Shown here in pieces: positions 26,064 to 35,060 of a stretch of DNA of 64,000 nucleotides. This DNA comes from Thermogemmata fonticola (GTDB taxonomy: Bacteria > Planctomycetota > Planctomycetia > Gemmatales > Gemmataceae). How positions within the stretch are numbered: the stretch's first letter is position 1; each line of letters begins with the position of its first letter. The stretch lies in contig NZ_JACEFB010000011.1 in assembly GCF_013694095.1 (NCBI RefSeq), positions 1 through 64,000 on the forward strand. The letters run 5' to 3'. A model generated the notes under the pieces. It made no database searches and was not told where the DNA came from. It saw only the letters and a program-made list of their open reading frames with translations. The position numbers and the translations under genes were made by a program.

Positions 26064-26651
26064 AGGGTCAACTCCTGGGATGCAGCGCTGGGGCGGGGAA
26101 GCTCTGCGTTGTCGGTCGATGCTTCCGCGGTGAGGGATGCGGATATTTTCCGGTATCATATTGGCACGATTAGTGATGACCTCTCTCCTGCCGCAGTTTG
26201 GGAAGCCGTGGGGTCGGCAACTCCTTTCCCAAAAAACGGCTGCCATTACCCAGAATTACGTTGAGACGCACCACGGTATGACACCGATTCGCGCCCCGCT
26301 GTTTCCTGCCCAGCTCCTGAGCAAAATTGCCCGCGAGCGGCCCACGCCTTGCGGCAATCGCGGCCTCCGCCAGGCGAACATGGCCAGGGAGAGGTTATCC
26401 GCCGGGCTAGGGTATACTGCCAGTTTACCCCAACGGCAGGTACGGACAAAGCAAAATCTGCCTCAGCGATAGCCGAAGTGGATGAGCGTCACGCCCAAAT
26501 GTTGGTTTGTTCCAGCGTACCGCCTGGAGGAGCGGCGTAGTTGCTGCTTCATTTCCCTCGCGGAAACGAAGGACTTGCGAAGAGCCGCCCGTTGTTTACC
26601 ATAAAGTCTCAATGCTGGGGGGAAAGGTGAGGTTCGAGGGAGGGGCGGCCC
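26064..26651. other. Divergent intergenic region, no gene seen
   Basis: 588 bp between the CARF-HEPN gene (leftward) and the Kelch gene (rightward). It has some AT-rich segments around 26140-26180 and must contain promoters for both, but I could not assign hexamers with confidence. No CRISPR repeats are present. Confidence 0.5.
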
Positions 26652-28565
26652 ATGGGACGACACGTGAGCTTAGCAGGGTTAGTTGCGATCCTGGCTGTGG
26701 GGAGCTATGCGCAGGAGCCGAGCATTTCCCAAGCGCCGAACACATGGGTCAAACGCAGTCCGTTGGAAGGCACGCCGCCGTCGCCGCGCTTAGGTTATGA
26801 GGGGGCCTGCGTCTGGGACAGCAAGCACCACGTGATGATTCGTTATGGCGGGCACAATCAGGGGGGCGGCGGGGAACAGCATTCGGAAGTCTGGACCTTC
26901 GATCCGATCACCGCCAGGTGGACGCTCAAGGAACCGAACACTTCCCCGCCGGGGATTTGTTGCGGTCAGCAAAACGTGTTTGACCCGATACGCGGCCGTT
27001 ATATCCGCTTCCCGGCCTTTAGCGGGAGTCATGGCTGGCAGTGGTTTCGTGAGATTTATCTCAACGATTCCTCGGTGTGGACGTATGATCTGGAAACGAA
27101 CCTGTGGCGCAACATGCGGCCGTTACCGTCGCCCCGACTGGCTCCGCTGCGCTGTGCGTCGTGGGATGCCGATGAGGAAGTCGTCGTGGTGTTCGGCGGG
27201 GAGGGGTCTCGCGAAGGGACCCTCGTTTACGACCCTTACACCAACGAGTGGAAGTGGATGAATCCGAAGATCGAGCCGGAGTTTCGCAGCGGCGGCAACA
27301 TGGCCTATGACTCGGCCCGCAAGCTGCACATCTTGTTCGGTGCGCAATTCCTCGATGATCCCCACACCTGGGCCTATGACTTGAAGAAGAACGAATGGCG
27401 GGACATGAAGCCGGCAGTCATGCCGCCGACGAAACAGAATGATGCGGTGCTCGCCTATGACCCGCACAACAAAGTCATCCTGGCCGTGGTGAAAATCACC
27501 GAAACGCGCGAAGGCAAGAGCGTGGATCGCCTGGAAACCTGGGCATACGATGCGGGTGCGAACCGATGGACCAAGATGAACCCTCCCCAGGAACCGGACC
27601 CGTCCGGCGCCCGTGCTCGCCAGCTCATGTTCGCTCCGGAACTCAACCTGGCCATTCTGGAAAACCGCACCCATCCGCCCCAGGGCCGCCACGAACAACA
27701 AATCTGGACCTATCGCTATGCGGACGGCAAGCCTCATGAGCCACCGAAGCCCTCCCCGCGCAAGCGCACGCAGCCGCCCCTTGTGGAAGACGTTACCGTG
27801 TCCGTTGTGTCCGCCAAGCAGGTGGAGTTGTCGTGGAAGCCGGTAAAACTGCCCGGTGAAACGGACAACTTGGAAGGCTCCGCAATCGTCGGCTATCATG
27901 TGGAACGCGCCGTGGTGGAAGTGTGGAGCGAGGATCAGCTCAAGCGTCTCAAGTCGAGCACGCCGCCGCTCCCAGAGCCATCCGTGGGCGCCATTCGCCG
28001 CATCGGACAATTCGAGCGCCTCACCGCGATGCCGGTGAAAGGGACAACGTTCACCGATACGTCAGTGGACTTGCAAACGCCCAAGGTTGTCGCCGCCAAG
28101 CCGATCTACGAACGCCGATTTTATCCCGAGGAATTGGAGGACAATGGCAAGCCGTATCGTTTCGCCGTGTACGCCTACCGCATTCGTGCCGTCAACGCCC
28201 GCGGCGAATGGAGCGGCCCATCTCCCGCCTGCTTCACACTCCCTTCCTCGCCGCAGTGGGTGTTCGCCAAAGAGGAGGGGACCACCTGCCACCTCAAATG
28301 GGCCGCCAATCCCGAAAAAGGGATCCAGGGCTACCGTATCTACCGTATGGATGGCCGCTGGCAAAAGGACCCTGTTTCGCGACTCACAGCGCACCCTATT
28401 TCCAGGACGACTTACAGTGATCCGACCGCAGGCAAAGCTGCACGCCGGTACTATGTGGTCGCCGTGGACGCCCTTGGGCAAGAGGGTTTTCCATCCGCAC
28501 CGGTGTGGTTCAACCGGGAGTGGCGGCCATTTTACTTGCCCTTCATTGGCGAATGGCATCAATGA
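26652..28565 (+). CDS. Secreted Kelch-like beta-propeller protein with Fn3-type C-terminus
   Basis: A protein of 637 aa with an N-terminal signal peptide ending near SYAQ. Residues of about 40-370 hold repeated Kelch-like blades: recurring WTFDPITARW, WTYDLETNLW, VYDPYTNEWKWM, WAYDLKKNEW and WAYDAGANRW. After a Pro/Lys linker, about 385-620 shows fibronectin-III-like strands (VELSWKPV, YRIRAVNARGEWSG, YVVAVDALGQEG). Probably an extracytoplasmic binding protein; the ligand is unknown. The ATG at 26652 follows a GAGGGAGGGG stretch. It is convergent with the export operon. Confidence 0.85.
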   Translation: MGRHVSLAGLVAILAVGSYAQEPSISQAPNTWVKRSPLEGTPPSPRLGYEGACVWDSKHHVMIRYGGHNQGGGGEQHSEVWTFDPITARWTLKEPNTSPPGICCGQQNVFDPIRGRYIRFPAFSGSHGWQWFREIYLNDSSVWTYDLETNLWRNMRPLPSPRLAPLRCASWDADEEVVVVFGGEGSREGTLVYDPYTNEWKWMNPKIEPEFRSGGNMAYDSARKLHILFGAQFLDDPHTWAYDLKKNEWRDMKPAVMPPTKQNDAVLAYDPHNKVILAVVKITETREGKSVDRLETWAYDAGANRWTKMNPPQEPDPSGARARQLMFAPELNLAILENRTHPPQGRHEQQIWTYRYADGKPHEPPKPSPRKRTQPPLVEDVTVSVVSAKQVELSWKPVKLPGETDNLEGSAIVGYHVERAVVEVWSEDQLKRLKSSTPPLPEPSVGAIRRIGQFERLTAMPVKGTTFTDTSVDLQTPKVVAAKPIYERRFYPEELEDNGKPYRFAVYAYRIRAVNARGEWSGPSPACFTLPSSPQWVFAKEEGTTCHLKWAANPEKGIQGYRIYRMDGRWQKDPVSRLTAHPISRTTYSDPTAGKAARRYYVVAVDALGQEGFPSAPVWFNREWRPFYLPFIGEWHQ

Positions 28566-28930
28566 AAGGACGGCTCCTGCCTTCCCCCCAGCCTGATCTG
28601 GGCCTACTCGGCTCGGTTTCTGCATTTGGTCGCTTGTTCAGAGATGGGGCCGAAGTCAAGGGATGGCGCCGAGGCGAGCGGTTAGGGCGTGAGCGAGGGG
28701 GAGTTCCCGCGGCGGAGTTGGGACCCACCTGGCGGGGTAAACACCTTGGAGGCTTCGCATTCGTGTGGCTGCTCTTGGTCATGCTGTTCCCAGGGGCAAG
28801 GAATGGTCAGCGGCATGAGTTGGGGTGTGGCCTGTACGCCTGCTTCGGCGGACATTTTCGGCAACGACTGGCGGCCAGGCGATGGCAGGCGCGCGGGCTG
28901 CCGAGGACAGGGTGGGGAGGTTCCTCCGGC
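28566..28930. other. Convergent intergenic region, no gene seen
   Basis: 365 bp between the Kelch gene and the TolC-like gene. Open frames run in from both sides, but none looks like an independent gene. No clear terminator hairpin was found. Confidence 0.45.
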
Positions 28931-30643
28931 TCAGCGCGGCGGGGACAGGACCTGGCTGAGGAGCGGACCGCGGGGTTGGTCTACTCCCAACACGGCCAGA
29001 TAATTGGCGACGGCGTTGAAGTAACTCCCCAGGATGACGGCGACCTTGGTCTTGGCCTCCGCCGCGGCGATCTCTTGCAGGTTCAGCTCCACCAGTGAGA
29101 TGCGTCCTTCGCGGAAACGCACGGTTTCGATTTGCAAGACCCGTTCGGCCTGTCGCTGTTCCTCCTGGGCTTGCTGGAGGCGCTGCCAGGTGAGGAGCAG
29201 TTCCGAGACGGCGTCCTGGACCTGGACGGTGATTTCGTCGCGGGCGTAGCGTTCCTGGGCAAGGAGTTGGGCGAGCTGGGCCTGAGCCGTCAGCGCCTGG
29301 CCGCGGGCATTGCGGAAGGGAAGGGGAAACTCCAACACGGCCCCGACTTCGCCGGTGGTGCGGTCCGTGGCGAAGGGTCCCGTACCGCTCAGGGTTTTTT
29401 TGGCGGCTCCGACGTCCTGGGCGCCTTGCAGCACGAGGTTGAGGTTGGGCAGGAGTTGATTGTTGGCCAGTTGCCATTCGAGGCTGCGCCGCTGTTTTTC
29501 CAATTGGAAGCGGATCAATTCGGGGCGTTGGCGTAGGGCCAATTGCACATCCGCCGCCAGGCCTTCCGCACGGGGCAGGGGGAAGGGGGTTTGCAGGAAG
29601 TTGGGGTCGAGCCAATGGCTAGGAGGAACGACGGGCTGGCCCTGTTCGTCGCGCAAAAACAGGGACAGGCGCAAAGCGGATTGTTGGACGAGCCGTTCGG
29701 CGGCGAGTAGAGCTTCGCGGCGGGAGGCCACGAGGCGGCGGTTGAGGGCCACCGGGGCTTCAGCGATCTTGCCGGCGCGGAATTGTTCGTCGAAGACCTG
29801 CTGGCGATCCACGGCCAGGCGGAGCAGCTCCTCGGCGATGCGATACTGAGCGCCCGCCACTTGCCAGCTCCAGTAAGCCTGGGCGGCGGCCCGGAAAAAG
29901 TCGAGGCGCGCCCGGCGGATGGTAGGTTCGGCCAGGTTCTCGGCGATCTGCGCGGCCCGCAAGCGTGCCCGCCGGGGATCGATCGCGCGGTTTTGCAAAA
30001 GAGGCACTATGACTCCGGCCTGCCATTCGCCTCCCTCGCCCGTCTTGCGGTCGCCGTAGTAGATCGGAAAGTTGCCCTGGCCCCAACGCCAGGCGGCAAA
30101 GGTGGACATGCCCCCGTAGGGAGAAGTCTGCTCGATGCTGGCCAGGAGCCGACTGCTGCTAAAGGTTCCCCCCTGCTCGGCGGAGCGGAGGCGGAGCACC
30201 GGGTCGAACTGCCCTTCCGCCGCGAGCCGCTGGCCGGCGGCGATTGTCCGTTCGAGTTCCACGGCATAAAGCAGGGGAAAGGCTGCCGCTACGCTTTCCA
30301 GCACTTCCTCCAGCCGCAGGGGTTCTTCGGCGGGTCGGGGGAAAGGCAAGACGGCGGGCGGTGAAGCCGGTGAAGGCGAAGGAGCGGGCCGAGTCGGTTC
30401 CACCGCCTCGGGGCGGTCTTCTGCCGGTCGCGGGGGCGGGGCTTCAGGCGGTTCCGCCGTTGGCGTGGTATCGTGAGGGGGCGCGGGCAGGGGAGCGGGC
30501 GGTGGAGGCGGAGGCAGCGTGGGAACAGGCAGCGGCTGGCGAAGGTAGGCATTCGACGGCAAAGGCGATTGCAGGGCACAACTGACCGGCAGGAGGGCGA
30601 CAACGGCCAGCAGGACTAACCCGCCGCGGCGGCCAGCTATCAC
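28931..30643 (-). CDS. TolC-like outer-membrane efflux lipoprotein
   Basis: The outer-membrane duct of a tripartite exporter (570 aa). The start is inferred as the GTG at 30643, giving RRGGLVLLAVVALLPVSC, a lipoprotein signal with a lipobox-like VSC. A very Pro-rich linker of about 80 residues follows. The OEP repeats then hold the long helices and conserved segments such as DFFRAAAQAYWSWQVAG and LLTWQRLQQAQEEQ. There is no good Shine-Dalgarno at this GTG. The gene is last in an ABC-HlyD-TolC operon, 52 bp after the adaptor. The in-frame ORF begins inside the adaptor gene, which is not credible as a start. Confidence 0.85.
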   Translation of the reverse strand: MIAGRRGGLVLLAVVALLPVSCALQSPLPSNAYLRQPLPVPTLPPPPPPAPLPAPPHDTTPTAEPPEAPPPRPAEDRPEAVEPTRPAPSPSPASPPAVLPFPRPAEEPLRLEEVLESVAAAFPLLYAVELERTIAAGQRLAAEGQFDPVLRLRSAEQGGTFSSSRLLASIEQTSPYGGMSTFAAWRWGQGNFPIYYGDRKTGEGGEWQAGVIVPLLQNRAIDPRRARLRAAQIAENLAEPTIRRARLDFFRAAAQAYWSWQVAGAQYRIAEELLRLAVDRQQVFDEQFRAGKIAEAPVALNRRLVASRREALLAAERLVQQSALRLSLFLRDEQGQPVVPPSHWLDPNFLQTPFPLPRAEGLAADVQLALRQRPELIRFQLEKQRRSLEWQLANNQLLPNLNLVLQGAQDVGAAKKTLSGTGPFATDRTTGEVGAVLEFPLPFRNARGQALTAQAQLAQLLAQERYARDEITVQVQDAVSELLLTWQRLQQAQEEQRQAERVLQIETVRFREGRISLVELNLQEIAAAEAKTKVAVILGSYFNAVANYLAVLGVDQPRGPLLSQVLSPPR

Positions 30644-30695
30644 GGCTTGTCTGGCAGGAGGCCCGGAGGCGATCAGCCCAGCCGCCGGCCTCGCC

Positions 30696-32168
30696 TCACT
30701 TGCCCCGGCGCTGGACCGGTCCCAAGGGCGAAGCCGATTCCTCCGCCGGCTTGAGTTCGCGGACCAGCGGGAAGCCATTGAGCACGCGCCAGACTTCGTA
30801 GCCCAGCGGAACCTGCCGCAGGAGAATCCAGCCCTGAGCGCGCACTCCTTGGCGCAGGTATTCATACGCAGGCCATTCCTCCCCCGCTGCCGGTGCCACC
30901 AGAATGCGGAAGCGGCCATTGCCATCGGAAGTGGGGTCAATCAGGTACACTTCCCCCCGGAAGGTTCCCGCGGCCACCTGGGGAAACGAGGCCAACTGGA
31001 CGGCAGGCCACCCCTCAAACTGGAGCAGAACCGGGGCCCCCTTGTGCACCAATGGCAGATCGTTGCCATCGATGTAAAGCTCGGCCACAATAGCGGGGTA
31101 TTCCCCCCATGTCAAGGGGTCGTAGAAGCTGTAAGCCAGCCCTCCCAGCAGGGCCAGTTCCGCCGGCTGAATCGGCGGTTTGCTGGGATCTTCCAAATCG
31201 GGGACCAGCACCGCGAGGCGTTCGCCGGGACGCACCAGTTGCCCGCCGGCTTCAGCGTTCGCCAAAATGCGGAAGATGACGCCCGCCACGGGTGCATAGA
31301 CGCGCTGGTTCTCCTGGCGCTGCACCTGGGACCGCACCATCAGATATTGTTGCCGGACGGCAGCTTGTTCGCTCAGGGCGGCCTTGAGGGCGGCTTCCTC
31401 CGTTTGGATGAGGGCGGCGGTGCGCTTGTCGGTGGCCTCCCGCTGAGCTTCGGCGGCTGCCAGCGTTTTCTCCGCTAGCTTGACCCGCGCTTCCGCCAGC
31501 GGCACCTGGGCCTTGGCCAGGTTGCGCTTCCGCTCGGCTTCTTCCAGTTCATCCTTCGACACCACTTTCCCTTCACCGAGACTGCTGCGGTATAAGCGCA
31601 GGGTCCGCTGATAATTCAGCTCTTCCCGTTGCAGGTCGAAACGGGCACGTTCCAGTTCCTGCTGGGCCACGAGCACTTGAGCCTGGGCTTGTTCCACGCG
31701 ATAGCCTGCCTCCGCCAGCAGCACTTCCCGTTCCTGTTGCACATATTGCAAGCGGGACTCCTGGTCCTTGACGCGCCCATCCGCCAGGGTGAGGCGTTGC
31801 AAAGCGAGCAGTTCCTGCTCCCGCAGACGCTCCAGGATGAGCGGATCGTTGTCCACCAGGTCCACGAGCAACTGCCCGGCCCGCACCCGATCCCCCTCCA
31901 CCACATGCCACTTTTTCACCCGCCCTTCGATGGGAGAGACGATGAATTGGGGGCGGCGCGCGGGATGGAAGGCGATGGTCTGTCCCCTGCCGGGGACCGT
32001 TTGCGTCCAGGGGACGAAAGCGGCGGCGGGGAGCAGCAGAAACAGCAGCAGGACCAGGCCGAAAGCCAAGCGGCGCACCGACCGCGGAGTTTGGCTCAGG
32101 CGGATGGCCGGTAGATGCAGATCGGGTTCGGCAGAGCGGATGGGAGAACGGAAGGCAGATCGGATCAT
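30696..32168 (-). CDS. HlyD-family periplasmic adaptor (membrane fusion protein)
   Basis: Links the inner-membrane ABC exporter to the TolC-like duct (490 aa). One transmembrane helix lies at about 37-55 (FGLVLLLFLLLPAAAFV). A biotinyl-lipoyl-like half (VSPIEGRVKKWHVVEGDRV), a long coiled coil at about 120-260 rich in Glu/Arg/Ala, the second lipoyl half (YAPVAGVIFRI) and a beta-barrel end follow. I prefer the ATG at 32168, with GGAG 8 nt upstream, over the one at 32174. It is the middle gene of the export operon. Confidence 0.9.
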   Translation of the reverse strand: MIRSAFRSPIRSAEPDLHLPAIRLSQTPRSVRRLAFGLVLLLFLLLPAAAFVPWTQTVPGRGQTIAFHPARRPQFIVSPIEGRVKKWHVVEGDRVRAGQLLVDLVDNDPLILERLREQELLALQRLTLADGRVKDQESRLQYVQQEREVLLAEAGYRVEQAQAQVLVAQQELERARFDLQREELNYQRTLRLYRSSLGEGKVVSKDELEEAERKRNLAKAQVPLAEARVKLAEKTLAAAEAQREATDKRTAALIQTEEAALKAALSEQAAVRQQYLMVRSQVQRQENQRVYAPVAGVIFRILANAEAGGQLVRPGERLAVLVPDLEDPSKPPIQPAELALLGGLAYSFYDPLTWGEYPAIVAELYIDGNDLPLVHKGAPVLLQFEGWPAVQLASFPQVAAGTFRGEVYLIDPTSDGNGRFRILVAPAAGEEWPAYEYLRQGVRAQGWILLRQVPLGYEVWRVLNGFPLVRELKPAEESASPLGPVQRRGK

Positions 32169-32375
32169 CGTCATGTCTCCAGCTTGAGAGACGAGAGCGC
32201 GCGCACCCCAGGGGCTTTGGGCACGGCTTGGGGCCAACCCCGCGGGAGAACCGCCGCGCTTCCTCAATTATCCGTTGTGCATCTCCCCAGTCGGACCAGG
32301 GCGTCTTCTGTCTCCCCCAGCGGCTCCGAAGGCCCAGGTCCAGCTTCCTTAGCTTTCCCTAGTCCAGCGCAAGGA

Positions 32376-34619
32376 TCAGCCGGCGCGGCTCTGGACCTCC
32401 CGCGGACTGCTACGCGCTGGCGGCAGCAAGGTGATAACGCGGTCGCATTGGCGCGCTACGGCTTCGGAGTGTGTGATCACAATCAACGTCCAGGGCGTGT
32501 CTGGACCCAAGAGAGTGGCCAGTGTCATGTCGCGGAATTGTTCATCGAGGTGGTCCAAGGCTTCGTCGATGATCAGGAGTCTCGGTTCTCCCAGCATGGC
32601 GCGGGCGAGCATCAGGCGGCTGGCCTGGCCTAATGACAGTGGCTTGCCATCACCCCAGAGCATAGTATGCAGCCCGTCGGGGAAGGCCATGATGGTGTCC
32701 AGCATGCCGACTTTGGCGAGGATCTCGTGGATTTGCATGAGGCTGATCTCTTCGCGCCCCATGCGCAGGTTGTCCAGCACGGTCCCTTCGATGATTTCCA
32801 CCCCTTTGACCAGGGCCACATGTTCCCGCAAGGAATCGGGACGCAGGCTGCGGATATCCACGCCGTCGATTTCCACCCAGCCGCTTTGGGGGGTGCGCAA
32901 GCCGTAGAGCACGTCTGCCAGGGTGCTTTTGCCTGCGCCATTGGGGCCGACAATCGCCACCCGTTCCCCTGGACTGATGCTCAACGACAATTGTTGCAAT
33001 GCTGGCCACTTCTGCCCGCTGTAGGTGAAGGAGACGCTATGCAGGGTGACGCTCGCCCCTTTGCTGTGCGCGACGTGATGCTCCCCGGTGAGGCTTTCGG
33101 ACGGCAGGTCCTGGAGTTGGCCCAGTTTATCCATCGCCGCCAAGATGTCGTAGTACGCCTCGACGTATTTGATGATCTTGAGGAAAGTCGCCAGGATGAG
33201 ATTGATGACGATTTCCGCCGCCACGAGTTCGCCAAGGGTGAGTTGCCCCTGGATCACCAAGGTGCCGCCCAGCGCCAGCAGAGCCACGTTGATGACGATA
33301 TACAGCAGCACCAGGAAGGCGAACTGCCGCAGGAGAATGCGGAAGTGCTGCTTGCGAGCTTCGAGGTACTCCCGCGTCAAAGCTTCGGCCCGCTCCCAGG
33401 CCATGCGGGGACCTCCGGCGAGCTTGAAAGCCACGGGATGCCGCGCGATTTCTTCCATCCAGCCGGCCACCCGATACTTGGCGACGGATTCCCGAATGGC
33501 CGTGCGCACCGCGCCCCGTCCCAACACCACGACCCAAAACGCCAGCGCACCCAACAGCAGCATGTTGAATCCCAGGAGCAATTGATGATATACGGCCAGC
33601 AGGACCATGCCGATGCCGATCTGCAACAGCAAAGAGACGCCATCGAGCAGCAGCACTGCCGAGGACTTCTGCACGGTCAGCACATCGAAAAACCGATTGA
33701 CCAACTCAGGCCCGTAGCGGTGGTCGAAGGCCTTGAGGTCCACCCGCGGCAATTTGTACGACAACTCCGAAGCCACACGAATGAATATCCGCCGCTGGAT
33801 GTACTCCACGAGCAAATACTGCAACAGAATCAGAACCCCGGCGATCGTGAGCGCCACGAGTAAGCCCAGGCACAGCACGATGAGCTGCTGGATCAGCGTG
33901 CCGAAGGCCACGGTGTTGACCACGGCCATGGTCACAATCGGCACGGTGAGATTGAGCAGGCCGATCGCCACGGCAAAGGCGATGACCAGGCGGATGTCCG
34001 TCCGGTCGGGGCGCAACAGCCGCAGCAGCCGCTTCCAGGGATGCAGGCCGGTCAGGAAGTGGCCGTGCTCCTCCTCCTGCTTCGGAGCCGGCCACGGAGG
34101 AGTCGTGACGGCGATGGGAATCGGTTCCAGCCATTCCAGAACCACATCCGCGTCGCTGGCGCCTAGGATAGCCGCTAGCTCATCCGCGCTATGCCAGACC
34201 GGCTCTTCCTTATCCGAGGCGATGAGCAAGCCCCGGCTTCCCTCAGCATCTTCGATAATGAACCACCGCCCGCTCCCCGTGGGCGTGATCGCAAAAATGA
34301 GCAGGGGAACTTCCTCACGGTGGATGTAGGACAACGCCTCCCGGATCGAGTAGTGATGGGATTGCAGGCGAATCCCCAGTCCCTCGGCCGCTTGAGCCAA
34401 GCGGATGCGTGAGGCCCGCGGCAACGTCGGCTCGATCCGCTGCACCGCCGCCCGATAAAGCTGGGCGGCATGCTCCAGATCGAAAGGCAGATCGCAAACC
34501 TGCGCCAGATATTCCAGGATTCTGAGCGATTCGATATCCTGCGCCGAGGCTGGCTGCTGGGCTTTCAAGTCACTGAGCACCGCGATCTCCTCGGAGGGGG
34601 TTGTTCGTCGCCGTCGCAT
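32376..34619 (-). CDS. Type-I-secretion-like ABC exporter (TM + ATPase)
   Basis: A protein of 747 aa from the ATG at 34619. The N-terminal 160 or so residues are a soluble domain with a shape resembling the C39-like domain of type I secretion ATPases. I see no C39 catalytic cysteine/histidine, so it would be a docking domain (inference). Next come the six-helix ABC membrane domain and then the ATPase: Walker A GPNGAGKST, signature LSLGQ, Walker B LLIIDEALDHLDE and H-loop ITHSE. Upstream ATGs at 34628 and 34700 are also possible. With HlyD and TolC genes following, it forms a full tripartite exporter whose cargo is unknown. Confidence 0.9.
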   Translation of the reverse strand: MRRRRTTPSEEIAVLSDLKAQQPASAQDIESLRILEYLAQVCDLPFDLEHAAQLYRAAVQRIEPTLPRASRIRLAQAAEGLGIRLQSHHYSIREALSYIHREEVPLLIFAITPTGSGRWFIIEDAEGSRGLLIASDKEEPVWHSADELAAILGASDADVVLEWLEPIPIAVTTPPWPAPKQEEEHGHFLTGLHPWKRLLRLLRPDRTDIRLVIAFAVAIGLLNLTVPIVTMAVVNTVAFGTLIQQLIVLCLGLLVALTIAGVLILLQYLLVEYIQRRIFIRVASELSYKLPRVDLKAFDHRYGPELVNRFFDVLTVQKSSAVLLLDGVSLLLQIGIGMVLLAVYHQLLLGFNMLLLGALAFWVVVLGRGAVRTAIRESVAKYRVAGWMEEIARHPVAFKLAGGPRMAWERAEALTREYLEARKQHFRILLRQFAFLVLLYIVINVALLALGGTLVIQGQLTLGELVAAEIVINLILATFLKIIKYVEAYYDILAAMDKLGQLQDLPSESLTGEHHVAHSKGASVTLHSVSFTYSGQKWPALQQLSLSISPGERVAIVGPNGAGKSTLADVLYGLRTPQSGWVEIDGVDIRSLRPDSLREHVALVKGVEIIEGTVLDNLRMGREEISLMQIHEILAKVGMLDTIMAFPDGLHTMLWGDGKPLSLGQASRLMLARAMLGEPRLLIIDEALDHLDEQFRDMTLATLLGPDTPWTLIVITHSEAVARQCDRVITLLPPARSSPREVQSRAG

Positions 34620-35060
34620 TCCGCACATCCTGCCTTCCCGCCACGGTTGCGACTCGCCGGGGTCGGCTTCCGAGTGCTTACCGAAGGCTTTTTGTACCAT
34701 GATAACCTGGAGAGAGGGAGTTGTCCCACCGCCTTCCTTCCCTGTCACGGATTCCTGCCTGGCCTCGTCGTCGCTGCTGGCCTGCCGGCCGTTCCAGGCC
34801 GTACCATGACTCCAACCCAGGGGCTAGCCTCCCGCCTGGCGGGATTGTCTCTCTGAGGCGGCCGATCGCATGGGGAGCTGCGGTTAGCTATGACGGCGGC
34901 CGAGGCTCGATTTCGCTGGCGGAGCGGCAGGGGCGGACAAACGCAACGGGAACGCTATAACGTCGCCACCAGCGGGTTGTGGCCCACACCACGGCGGAGG
35001 GAAGGGGACCTCAGTCGCGGCGGGCAGGACGCAACCGTTCGACCTGTGGAGGGGCAGATC
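34620..35060. other. Divergent intergenic region, no gene seen
   Basis: 441 bp between the export operon and the S46 peptidase, which diverge. It should hold both promoters. The peptidase frame is open here from 34890, but the extra leader is Arg/Gly-rich and precedes a good signal peptide. Confidence 0.5.
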
